Below, in pieces: positions 57,501 to 64,000 of a DNA stretch of 64,000 nucleotides; position 1 is the first letter of the stretch, and the number at the start of each line of letters is the position of its first letter. Made by a program: the position numbers and the translations under genes. The stretch lies in NCBI RefSeq assembly GCF_032884065.1, contig NC_088880.1, positions 32,205,298 to 32,269,297 of the forward strand, in the 5' to 3' direction. The notes under the pieces were generated by a model that was given only the letters and a program-made list of their open reading frames with translations, searched no databases and had not been told where the DNA came from. Origin of the DNA: Artemia franciscana (taxonomy: Eukaryota > Arthropoda > Branchiopoda > Anostraca > Artemiidae).

Positions 57501-59636
57501 TATCCTCAGTCAAGAATGTCGGTCATATAAGTCTAAAGTTCTGTGTAGTAAAGAGGAAAAGGAAAAAACCTCTAATCATCTACGAAGGTTACCTTATTCT
57601 AATCATAATTGTGCTCTCAATTTTATTTAATATCTGATAGCAATATTATATGATAACAGTTTCTAAAGCGTTACTTAACATTCAGGTGCATACCCAGTGC
57701 TATCAATTTCTAGTAATCAATTTCCGCTCTGCGTTTCAATTAATGGAACCAAATGGGAACACGCAATCAATTTAATCACTCTAGTGCGAGCGAACAGGGA
57801 ATCTCCTTGCGTGCAATAGGTCATCACGTAGAATACATTTGTCGAATCTTAATCTTTATGTGGCCATACAATCTTTGGAACATAAAGGCTCACTGAGAAG
57901 AAAGTTTTAAAAGAAAATGAAATCTCTCAAAGTATGATGTAACATCCCATGTTTGCAGCGTCATTACGTAACATCTCACGTGTGCACTATTCTCAGTTAC
58001 AAGGGGATTCCCCACGTCCCCCTTAAGTCTAGCATGTGACGCAAGATTTTATCATCCTTGACATAATAGACATTTCCCTACTACATAACAACTAAAGAAA
58101 TCTTGAAACGTCTTGAAAACATCCTGTCGGTGAAATTGGTCACTAAGGGTCCCCCCGACGGAATTGGATGCTAGCAGTTCCCTAATGAAATTGGATTCTA
58201 AAGACCCGGTGGTTAGGTTAGGGGCCTCAATGAAATTGGATCTTAGACCCTCGATGGAATTGGATGCTAGTGTCCCACCAGTGAAATTTGATAATAGGGC
58301 CCCTGTTGGTAGGTTAGTGACCCTGATTAAATTTGATGTCAGGCCCCCGATGGAATTAGATACTGCCCCCCCCCGGTGAAACTGGATGCTATGGCCTCCT
58401 GGTGGTTAGGGGCTCCAAATGGAATTGGATGCTAGGGGGCCCCTTTGGATTTGGCTGCTAGGGGCCTCGATAGAATTGGTTCATAGGGCCCTAGTTGAAA
58501 TGGTTGCTATGGTCCCGGTGGTACGTTATGGGGCCAAGGAAATTGTATTTTATGGCCCCCAGTGGTTAGGTTAGGGGCCCCCGTAAACCGTCTTTTATTA
58601 ACCACCGAGTTGTCTTAAGACGTTTTAGAAAATGTCTTGAAGAAAATTGTCTTAATAAAATTCCTCCGCTTGACAAGTGGATTCTAACACGTCCTATTAC
58701 GTAACATTTGCAGAACTAAACTTGCCCTATGACGTAACATGCTTCTGCGTCTCTTAGAAAACATTCCCTATTATGTAACGTGCACCTGCATCTCCTAGAA
58801 AGAATTCCCTATGATGTAATTAACACCTGCTTCATGCCTTGAGGGAATCACCGTTAAAACTACTGTCTGATTAACGGAAGAAAGGAGTAGCGGCCATGGG
58901 CAATTTTAAAACCATTGATGCATCATTACTTTTGCTATACCACTTCGGTTTTAAATATTTTACCATTTAAGTGACTATGATGTTTCTAGTAATCTAACTC
59001 TGTTTGAAGTTGGGGGGCGGATCAATATGAGCGCGCATAAATTTATGTGACAAAGACTCAATAAAGGGTCTTTTCTTTTAACCTGTACCCCTAAGAGAAA
59101 GAAATCGCTAATGCAGTGTCCGAAGATAATCGGTAACGCGGTGTCCAAAGAGAACCGCTAATGCAGCGTCCGAAGAGAAATCGCTAATGCAGCGTTCGAA
59201 CAGCAATCGCTATTGTGGTGTTTGAAGAGAATGACTAACGCGGTGTCAGTCTACTAAGAGTGGATCCAAAAAGATAGAAATCCCTATATTTTATTAAGTA
59301 TTCTACTTAAGTAATAGCTGATATTTTTTGTCACCTTTATGCTACTGACCAAGTGATCCACTTCTCACGCCACATTGCTCAGATGAGAAATAGACGTATA
59401 TAATATTAGACACAAGTTATTATGTGAAAAATGCAGAGAACACACTTTACCTTCAACAGCCAGAATTGTTGGCTGTGACAGTCTTCAGACGTCCCATGAA
59501 TTATGTCAATTTTGTCAAAAGCTATGTTTATACTGCATCCACAACCACAGGTAACATTTTCTATTCTGGTGAGTTCATATCCGGAAACAGGGTAGCAAGG
59601 CGGAAGTTCACAGAGTTCAGTTTCAACTGAGCTACC
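42454..59636 (-). CDS. Single-pass membrane protein with TSP1-end, CUB-like domain and endocytic-motif tail (5' incomplete)
   Basis: Five coding exons on the minus strand, 59451-59636, 49838-50081, 47401-47580, 44936-45606 and 42454-42567, join with matching phases (0, 1, 1, 0) into 464 residues. Numbered from the first visible codon: residues 1-16 end a TSP1-like repeat (ELCELPPC); residues about 28-143 form a CUB-like domain (CGCGC, SEDCHSQQFWLLK, VYISFFNSSC, ILQVRGG, VALIAFV); residues 144-225 are a stalk with a dibasic RKRS; residues about 227-252 are the transmembrane helix; the rest is cytoplasmic, with NPLY at 344-347 and EEEDLL at the C-terminus. These two tail motifs are known PTB/clathrin-adaptor binding types, so surface receptor or sorting behaviour is inferred. 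I do not recognise the gene. The 5' exons must lie past the window edge. Confidence 0.82.
42568..44935 (-). other. Last intron of the membrane-protein gene
   Basis: The right part (about 43740-44700) belongs to a dispersed repeat with CTTTAGCGTAAA and GTCGCTCCTTACTTTC blocks, followed by runs such as TTCTCCATGGAAAATCTCCT. The latter style recurs at 47880-48290. The left part (42570-43700) shows nothing I can name. Confidence 0.6.
43740..44700. repeat. Dispersed repeat family copy
   Basis: Segments match other copies in the window: CTTTAGCGTAAA...GGGGGCAACCC and the TCGCTCCTTACTTTC block (compare 41071-41180 and 20110-20250), and the AATGGGCGAATTTCAT / TTCTCCATGGAAAATC block (compare 47935-48130). 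No terminal repeats or coding sequence are visible. It is likely a non-autonomous transposon family. Confidence 0.55.
44936..45606 (-). CDS. Membrane-protein gene, transmembrane and cytoplasmic exon
   Basis: This 671-bp exon runs from a TTTTTTTCAG acceptor (phase 1) to an ATGGAG|GTAAGA donor (phase 0). It encodes a short extracellular INLENFSRRIDTSLP segment, a hydrophobic helix IFVMATFVFIFTGICILFTI ending in a KRSEND stop-transfer, then a polar tail rich in Ser, Pro, Asn and Asp. The tail holds NPLYE (NPxY type), several tyrosines in acidic context (DYYDFD), and a hydrophobic TEPALIAWALDYMNPGISYE segment near the 3' end that looks like a conserved binding motif. Confidence 0.85.
45607..47400 (-). 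other. Intron of the membrane-protein gene
   Basis: About 1.8 kb without recognisable coding sequence or repeats. Short open frames near 45774-46294 on the plus strand have no family resemblance that I can see. Confidence 0.6.
47401..47580 (-). CDS. Membrane-protein gene, stalk exon
   Basis: A TTTTATCACAG acceptor and an AGAG|GTTAAG donor bound a 180-bp exon, phase 1 to phase 1, that links the CUB exon to the transmembrane exon in frame. It encodes SPRNPALVNLIHFTTPTTAA, then TPMRKRSVAGSAFHRIFKKY and SVSQNLKALILEYLR. The RKR-S site could be cut by a proprotein convertase, although the P4 residue is Met rather than Arg. No domain is recognised; the call rests on phases and open frame. Confidence 0.7.
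48277..48483. repeat. Direct duplication of about 93 bp
   Basis: The block CTAATATCTTCATTTTTTCA ... GCCTTTAATCACATTCTTTA occurs twice with starts about 111 bp apart. The second copy lacks four bases (CTAT) after ACGTAG, otherwise the copies are almost identical, so the duplication is recent. Confidence 0.9.
48936..49005 (-). pseudogene. Relic of CUB exon 2 (3' end)
   Basis: The minus strand reads TTTTCACTTGTTGCTACTGT and TCAATCTAT, matching the TCATTTGTTGCTACTGTTCA AGC end of the functional exon at 49838-50081. Upstream similarity fades quickly. It lacks a good donor. Confidence 0.65.
49121..49275 (-). pseudogene. Relic of CUB exon 1
   Basis: Over about 120 bp the segment aligns with the functional exon at 59451-59636 from the CCGGATATGAACTCACC region through TGTGGTTGTGGATGCAG to the CAATTCTGGCTG region. 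In the same frame it has TGA and TAA stops (TGT AGA TGA, GAA TAA). It sits between two relics of the following exon, so an ancestral exon pair was duplicated and decayed. Confidence 0.75.
49456..49540 (-). pseudogene. Relic of CUB exon 2 (3' end), second copy
   Basis: The minus strand has TTATCTTCATTTTTTACTAC followed by TGTTCAATATAT, clearly related to the last 40 or so bases of the exon at 49838-50081. It is decayed, with no open frame or donor. Confidence 0.55.
49838..50081 (-). CDS. Membrane-protein gene, CUB exon 2
   Basis: The acceptor is AACTATTCTAG (phase 0) and the donor ATCG|GTAATT (phase 1). It encodes ADNGKGIQVYISFFNSSCCD, GNHILQVRGG, LLFEYTNSSF and VALIAFVHNH, then CSSSFVATVQAI, in the order of strands and the D-x-L-x-V-x-G-G core of a CUB-like domain. 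N-glycosylation sequons are NSS, NSS, NNS and NCS. The preceding exon supplies the first half of the domain in frame. Confidence 0.82.
50264..50400. repeat. Degenerate TATACACTTA repeat
   Basis: TATACACTTA-like decamers with variants (TATACGCTTA, TATACATTTC) are repeated over about 135 bp. Tyr/Ile/His-rich open frames here are artefacts of the repeat. Confidence 0.8.
50518..50588 (-). pseudogene. Relic of CUB exon 2 (5' end)
   Basis: The plus strand reads ATCACAGCAACTCAAGCTGA then ACCAAGAAATATACACACGA ATCC, paralleling the functional exon's first 70 bases (ACCATCACAACAACTTGAGT, GAAAGAAATATACACTTGGA TCC). It lies about 450 bp upstream of the real exon on the minus strand. Confidence 0.65.
51590..51960. 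repeat. Diverged direct repeat pair
   Basis: Two segments about 240 bp apart share CAATTYTRGCTT, AAAGTATT and an AATTT-GGGGGGG-type end (51592-51725 and 51830-51960). A third relative is at about 58925-59090 with GGATCAATATGAGCGCGCAT. This is a dispersed, poorly preserved family. Confidence 0.45.
52200..53635 (-). mobile_element. Penelope-like element, 5'-truncated, with GIY-YIG endonuclease
   Basis: The frame at 53623-53279 covers the RT region after the catalytic palm: FTIENETEKKLPFLDIWIHR, SIYRKPTNNNRYLSFTSNHP and VKRGVVISLVDRV, a Penelope hallmark. After a frameshift in a homopolymer near 53300, the frame at 53331-52612 carries RLSQKLRKELKKHNI and a GIY-YIG nuclease: GVYKIPCSCGKFYVGRTQQN, with the distal REIIEIKKI and ISINRDEG blocks. 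The catalytic YADD region is missing, so the copy is dead. The 3' UTR continues to about 52200 and contains a hairpin like the Penelope-associated hammerhead motif and an internal homopolymer run at 52270-52293. Confidence 0.92.
52205..52268 (-). ncRNA. Degenerate hammerhead-ribozyme-like motif in the Penelope-like element
   Basis: On the minus strand the order is TTGAGAA, a GC-rich hairpin GGCTCC...GGGGCC, then GAAA and a short A/T hairpin around TTCGGAG. This parallels the CUGANGA, helix II, GAAA and short helix III arrangement of minimal hammerheads known in Penelope-like elements. The first core box departs from consensus at two positions, so self-cleavage is doubtful. Confidence 0.45.
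53655..53720 (+). mobile_element. Short LINE-like remnant
   Basis: The plus strand reads LGHVLRIEE, a stop, then a basic segment with GRRWRERD, reminiscent of the WLGHVLRM box near LINE C-termini. It is too short to classify. Confidence 0.3.
54180..54475. repeat. CCAATT-type minisatellite in left foldback arm
   Basis: Irregular units of about 25-35 bp resemble CCATAGCATCCAATTCAACC with GGGGCCCTAACCTAACCAC variants. The reverse-complement relatives (GAATTGGATGCTAG, GTGGTTAGGTTAGGGG) lie at 58130-58575. Confidence 0.85.
54480..56050. repeat. TTTTGTAAGAA-type tandem repeat in left foldback arm
   Basis: Units of irregular length (about 55-110 bp) combine GATTTCTTAGGATGTATTTT, TGTTTTGTAAGAA and GAAGTATTTTTTGTTTTG. 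Lys/Tyr/Leu-rich open frames on the minus strand across it are artefacts. Confidence 0.85.
56290..56850. repeat. TTCTTACAAAA-type tandem repeat in right foldback arm
   Basis: This is the reverse complement of the 54480-56050 repeat: TTCTTACAAAACAAAAAATA, AAATACATCCTAAGAAATCA. It is shorter than the left array (about 560 against 1570 bp), so the two arms have changed in length independently. Confidence 0.85.
56860..57950. other. Unmatched segment inside the right foldback arm
   Basis: About 1.1 kb with no counterpart in the left arm and no recognisable coding sequence. It could be an inserted element, or arm sequence lost from the left side. No clear terminal repeats were seen. Confidence 0.5.
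58130..58575. repeat. GAATTGGATGCTAG-type minisatellite in right foldback arm
   Basis: Units of about 30 bp alternate GAATTGGATGCTAGGG with CCGGTGGTTAGGTTAGGG. They are reverse complements of the units at 54180-54475. Confidence 0.85.
59100..59255. repeat. Minisatellite, about 31-bp units, 5 copies
   Basis: Units have the form GAGAAATCGCTAATGCAGCG TCCGAA with substitutions. The array lies about 200 bp downstream (minus-strand sense) of the donor of the exon at 59451-59636. Confidence 0.85.
59451..59636 (-). CDS. Membrane-protein gene, TSP1 end and CUB exon 1
   Basis: The acceptor is CATTTTTGTAG and the donor TTGAAG|GTAAAG; 62 whole codons, phase 0 at both ends. It begins GSSVETELCELPPCYPVSGY, where ELCELPPC resembles the final cysteines of a thrombospondin type 1 repeat. 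It continues ENVTCGCGCSINIAFDKIDI and SEDCHSQQFWLLK, the first strands of the CUB-like domain completed by the next exon. A decayed copy lies at 49121-49275. It is the most 5' exon I can find. Confidence 0.82.
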
Positions 59637-62600
59637 CTACAAAAATGAAAGGAAAGAACGAGAGCTCAGAAGAAAATAAACCTAAAATTCTTTAAAAGTG
59701 GTGAATGGGGCAAAGACTTGATATGTCTTTTGCTTAAAAATGCCATACTTTTTTGAACGTTAGAAAAAATTGCAATTGTTGATTCTTTTTCTTGTTTATT
59801 TTCGATGTTATTTGATTATTTTTGTCTTTATTTTTCTTGTTAGGATTTATTGGGCTTTTTATGATTATGCTAAATATGCAAAAACTAATTATGAAGCAAA
59901 AATTCGCATGATTTTTGAAAAAAAAACCAACACCCCCCTAAAAGTACGAGAGATCTAAACAACATTTCAAAATCACATTCAGCAAGCGTATCAAGAAATC
60001 CTAACACAGAGGCTTCAAGGCCCTTTTAACAAAAATGAAAAATTCTGCTTTTTTATAGAGAAGAATGATCACAGAGCCGTGTTTACTTTTTTTTTCCTCG
60101 AATCAACGGTAAATCAATAGTCGAATCAAACGGTTAATCTAAAAAAATCAGAAGAACGCTGATTCAAATGGGAATCAACAGTTCTACTACCGTCATTAAT
60201 ATTTCATCTGTGTCATTTTGACAGCCTGGATGAGCTTAAATTCTTTTGATTTAGTTCGAAAATAATGGTAAATGTGTATTACAAGTAGCATTTACTGTAG
60301 CAGCAATATTAGTAGTAGTAGAAGAAGTAGTAATAGTAGTGGCAGCAACAGCAGTAGTAGTACTAGCAGCAGTAGTATTATTATTAGTGTTAATAGGAGT
60401 AGTGGCTGCAGTAATCCCAAAAGGTCCAAGTTAATACCCTCAGCCGTTCCTGAGATATTGATTGACAAATCTTCATGCGTACTTAGAGTTTTGATTTTGT
60501 TCAACATGCACTTCAATATCTCCTGAAATTTTCACATTAGTACCCTTAGCCATTCCTGAGATATTGCAGATAAACGCTTCTAAGATCCACATTAGTTAAA
60601 CATTCCCTTCAGTCGTCCCTAAGATACCCTTACACGGTGTCTTTTGATTTATTCCAACATCTCCAGTATCATACTCTGAATTTTCCAAAATAACATACTT
60701 AGATCTTCTTGAGGTATTACACAAACGCCGTTTTGACAATCTGGAAGCTCATAGTACCTTTTTATTTAGTTTTACACCCCTCTCAATTTTCCCTGAAAAA
60801 TAGAACTTGGTATCCTTTTCTGTTGCGGAGACATTGTAGCTACGCCACTTTGACAGTCTGGACACGCTTAAACCTTTTTGATTTAATTGAATAGTAGTAG
60901 CAGTAATAGTGGCAGCTGTAATAGGACTAGCCATGACAGTTTCAAATAATTTCCATAGCCGTTCTCGAGATATTGCTGATACGTCTTTTTGAAAACCAGT
61001 ATACATATAGTGCCTTTTGATTTAGTTTCATAGCAACGTAGAAATTTCTCTGAAAGTTCCTAATTTATGCCCTATTCCAGCCCTAAGATAGCCTGTCTAC
61101 GCCATTTTGATATTCTGAATGCGCTTTAATTATTTTGATCTAGTTTAATAGTAGCAGTAGAAGTAGTAGGAAGTAGTAACAAAAGTGGCAGCAATATTAG
61201 CAGCACTGAAAAATTCAGCTTAATTACCTTATAGCGTAGCTGGGATATTGCTGATACATCCTTTTGATAACCCGCATGTACATATTATGTTTTAATTTAC
61301 TTTAGTATCGCCCTCAAAATGCCCTGAAAGCTTCAATTTAATACTCTTGTCCGTTCCTGAGATATTCCTAAAAAAACCTATTATGCATAAACCTAGCATG
61401 TTTTGATTTATTCCAACATGCCCCTCGACATTTCCTGAAAATATCTGCTTAATAACCTTAGCTTTAGTAGTAGTATTAGTAATAGCAGCAGCATCAGCAA
61501 TAGTCGTAGTAGTAATAGTAGTAGCTGCAGCAGCGATAGTAGTAAGAGCAGTAGTAATAGAAGCTACAGTAGTTATATGGATGTAGTATCTTTTGGTTTG
61601 TTCAACATCCTCGCCAACACGCACTGAAGGTTTCTACTTAATATTCTAAGCTGTTCATCGGGTATGCCTGATGCACTTTTTTGATAATCTGCCTCTACAT
61701 AGTGTGTTTTGATATAGTTCAACATCCCCCTCAGATTCCCTGAAAGATTTTTTTTATTACCCTAAGCTTCAGCTGGAGTAGTAGTCACATTGCTGGTAGT
61801 ATCAGGAGTAAAAGTAGAGGGAGTGTGCACATAGTGCCTTTTGGCTAGTTCAACATCACTCTCATTACGCCCTAAAAATTTCATTCTAATGCCTAAGCGG
61901 TCTCTAAGAAATTGCTGAAACGAATTTTTGACAACCTGCATGCATAGAGTGTGTTTTGATTTAGTTCCACTCCCCCCTAAATCTTCCCTGAAAGTTTCAA
62001 CTTAATACCCCTACCCTCTGTAATAGTAGCACCCATAGTAGTACTAATAGTAGCAAAAAGAGTGGTACCACGCACATAGCAGCTTCCTGTTGGTTCAGCA
62101 CCTCCCTCAACATGCACTGAAAATTTCAGTTTAATACTATAATTCTAAGTTCCCTAAGATATAACTGATACGTCTTTTTGACTCCCTGCAGGCATACGGT
62201 GTGTTTTGATTTTGTTTAATGTCCCCCTAAACATTCCCTGCAAATTTCACCTTAATACCCTTAGCCTTAGTAATAGTAGCACTTTTAGCAGAAATAGTAG
62301 TAGTAAAAGTAGTAGTAGCACTAGTAGCAGCAGCAGCAGTAGTAGTGGTGGTAGTAGTACTAGTAGAAAGAAGTAGTCGTATTAGTAGTAGTCGTAGTAG
62401 AATGCACATAGTGTCTTTACTTTAGTTCAGCATCCACCTCAACATGCCCTGAAAGTGTCAACTTAAAGCTCTAACCTGTTCCTGAGATATTGCTGATTCT
62501 CTCTTTAGAAAACCTGCATATACTAAGCGTGTTTTGATATAATTCGCCATCCTCCTCAACATTCCCCACTTCAATACCATTTGCCTTATTGGTAGCTGCA

Positions 62601-62867
62601 ATCGTACTAGTGGTAATACTAGCAGTAATAGTAGGATGCACGTTGTGTCTTTTTGTTACTTCAACATCAACCTCAACATATCCTGAAAGTTTCAAGTTAA
62701 TACTCTAAGCTGTTTCTGAGATATTGATGATATACCCGTTTGATAACCTAAATACACAGAGTATGTTTTGATTTAGTTCAATATCCCCCAAACATCCCCT
62801 AAAAGTTTCGGCTCAATATCCTTAACCTCAGTAGAAGTAGGAGTAACTGTAGTAGCACTAGTAGCAT

Positions 62868-62919
<52 letters not shown>

Positions 62920-64000
62920 CGTAGTAGTAGTAGTAGTAGTAGAAGTATGCACATAATACCTTTTAGTTTCTTTCACCCTGCCCTGAAAGTTTAAACTTAA
63001 TGCTCTAAGCAGTTTATGGGACGTGAATGAAACGTTATTTTAACAGCCAAGATACACATAGTACTTTTTGATTTAGATCGAAATACCCTCAACACTCTCT
63101 GAAATTTTCACCTCAGTACCCTTAACCTTAGCAGTAGCAGCATCAATAGTAATAGATGTAACAGCAGTAGTGGTAGTACTAGCAGTGGTAGTAGTAGTAG
63201 TATCAGTGGTAGTGGAAGTAGTAGCAGTAACATGTACATAGTGTCTTTTGGCTAATTTGACATCCCCCCAAAACATACCCTGTGAGTTTCAACTTAATCT
63301 AGTTTCAAAAGATTTACTAGAATTTAAAGGTTTCACCTTAATACTCTATGCCACTCCTAAGATACCACTGCTACATCCTTTTAACAACCTGCACAGACAT
63401 ATTATGATATATTTTAGTTCTGCTTCCTTCAGAATTCCTTGAAATATTCCCCTTAGAAGCCTTAGCCTTAAAATTGGAGTGGCCTTAGTAGCAATAGTAG
63501 GAGCAGTAATATTCGCAGCATTAGTAGTAACAGTAGTAGCGGTAATAAATGGAGTAATAGTAGTACGCAAATTGCTTTTTGGTCAGTTGAAATCCCCTCA
63601 TTATTCCCTGAAAGTTTCAATTAACGCTCTAAGTCGTTCCTAAGATATTACTGATGCATCCTTTTAACAACCTGTATACACATAGTGAATTTTGGTTCAG
63701 TTAAACCTCCCCCTCAACATTTCCTGATATTTTCACCTTAATACTTTACGCCTCAGTAGTAGTCGCAGTAGAAGTAGATGTTGTTGTGGTAGTAATAGTG
63801 GTAGTAGTAGTAGTTGTAGTAGTAGTAGTAGTAGGAGTAATAGTGTTACCGTACACATATTGCCTTGTGGTCAAGTAATCACCCTTCTCATCATTCCCTT
63901 AGAGTTCTGAGTTATTACCCTAAGTCATTCCTGAGATGCGTCCTTTTGACAACCTGACAACCTGCATAGGGCTCTAAAGTCGCTGACCGTTACCTCCTGT
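59637..64000. other. Upstream part of the membrane-protein gene, no exon recognised
   Basis: From 59637 to about 60200 there is AT-rich sequence with nothing definable. The rest to the window edge is the AGT composite satellite. Since the first exon found starts in phase 0 and within a domain, the gene must continue beyond 64000. Confidence 0.7.
60200..64000. repeat. Composite satellite of about 280-bp units containing AGT-rich tracts
   Basis: About 12 AGT/AGC-rich tracts lie near 60350, 60910, 61175, 61520, 61795, 62045, 62336, 62610, 62885, 63180, 63515 and 63795, mostly 250-345 bp apart. Between tracts each unit carries a module twice: GATTTAGTTCAACATCCCCC, TCAACATTCCCTGAAAGTTT and CACCTTAATACCCTAAGCC; one copy is followed by TTCCTGAGATATTGCTGATA and TTTTTGACAACCTGCATACA. 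Minus-strand frames give RYYVH plus polythreonine peptides, which are artefacts. The array runs off the window. Confidence 0.88.

Larger units (their letters stand above)
53815..58915. mobile_element. Giant foldback element, about 5.1 kb, with tandem-repeat arms
   Basis: The left arm contains in order a flank with TGTTTTCTAAGAGACGCAGA units (53880-54180), CCAATT-type repeats (54180-54475) and TTTTGTAAGAA-type repeats (54480-56050). The right arm carries the reverse complements: TTCTTACAAAA repeats (56290-56850), GAATTGGATGCTAG repeats (58130-58575) and the flank (58580-58860). The outermost matches are TTTAAAAATCGCC/GGCAATTTTAAAA near 53820 and 58900. The centre is itself an inverted repeat: 56080-56139 against 56204-56261, around AAAGATTTAAATCTTT. 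The right arm holds an extra unmatched kilobase (about 56860-57950). This architecture resembles Foldback/TU-type DNA transposons; no transposase was seen. Confidence 0.85.
50082..59450 (-). other. Largest intron of the membrane-protein gene
   Basis: The intron holds a relic of CUB exon 2 (50518-50588), a (TATACACTTA)n-like stretch (50264-50400), a diverged direct repeat (51590-51960), a Penelope-like element (52200-53635), a LINE-like remnant near 53655-53720 and a giant foldback element (53815-58915), then a short minisatellite (59100-59255). I saw nothing definable in 50600-51480. Confidence 0.8.

Noticed and set aside
62773-62976. Polythreonine open frames (and similar ones at 63073-63276, 62227-62409, 61292-61624)
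   Set aside because: They are translations of AGT tracts and satellite modules on the minus strand; no start context, splice signals or non-repeat conservation.

Overview
The window is animal nuclear DNA. Genes are split by GT/AG introns, sequence between exons is AT-rich, and most of it is transposon debris and tandem repeats. A complete, conserved eIF3m gene spread over 38.6 kb by repeat-filled introns, together with non-LTR retrotransposons and a Penelope-like element, suggests a large invertebrate genome. An arthropod is most likely, and a crustacean such as a brine shrimp is a low-confidence guess from the look of the LINE families. I see no bacterial or viral genome, CRISPR array or rRNA.

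Two host genes lie head to tail on the minus strand. The first (38654 down to 84) is eukaryotic translation initiation factor 3 subunit M. Seven coding exons could be placed to the base; their phases all agree and together they encode 400 residues, with an AATAAA signal just past the stop codon. The second (59636 down to 42454) is the 3' part of a gene for a single-pass membrane protein: the end of a thrombospondin-type-1-like repeat, a CUB-like domain split over two exons, a stalk, one transmembrane helix, and a cytoplasmic tail with an NPxY motif and a C-terminal acidic dileucine. Five exons were found with matching phases; the 5' end lies beyond the window. I do not recognise this gene by name.

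Both genes carry decayed copies of their own exons. eIF3m exon 6 is followed by about three tandem partial copies (period about 157 bp). The CUB exons of the membrane gene have at least four broken copies near 48.9-50.6 kb.

Layout, low to high: eIF3m exon 7 (0.1 kb); intron 6 with LINE remnants, a foldback MITE, a tRNA-Lys-like SINE head and a 225-bp tandem array; exon 6 and its copies (8.8-9.4 kb); intron 5 with two minisatellites; exon 5 (14 kb); intron 4 with a hAT-like remnant and three LINE ends; exon 4 (21 kb); intron 3 with a long TAA microsatellite and a tRNA-Leu-like SINE; exon 3 (25.7 kb); intron 2 with two long LINEs, one split by a 455-bp hairpin-ended element; exon 2 (33.5 kb); intron 1 with an expanded relative of that element and a nested inverted-repeat element; exon 1 (38.6 kb); an intergenic stretch; then the membrane gene. 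Its largest intron holds a Penelope-like element and a roughly 5.1-kb foldback element with tandem-repeat arms. The window ends in a composite satellite (60.2-64 kb) built around AGT-rich tracts.

The two host genes have no visible functional link. The most distinctive content is structural: the giant foldback, the hairpin-ended element with an expandable core, the AGT satellite and the exon-copy relics. None is proven to be new without database searches.
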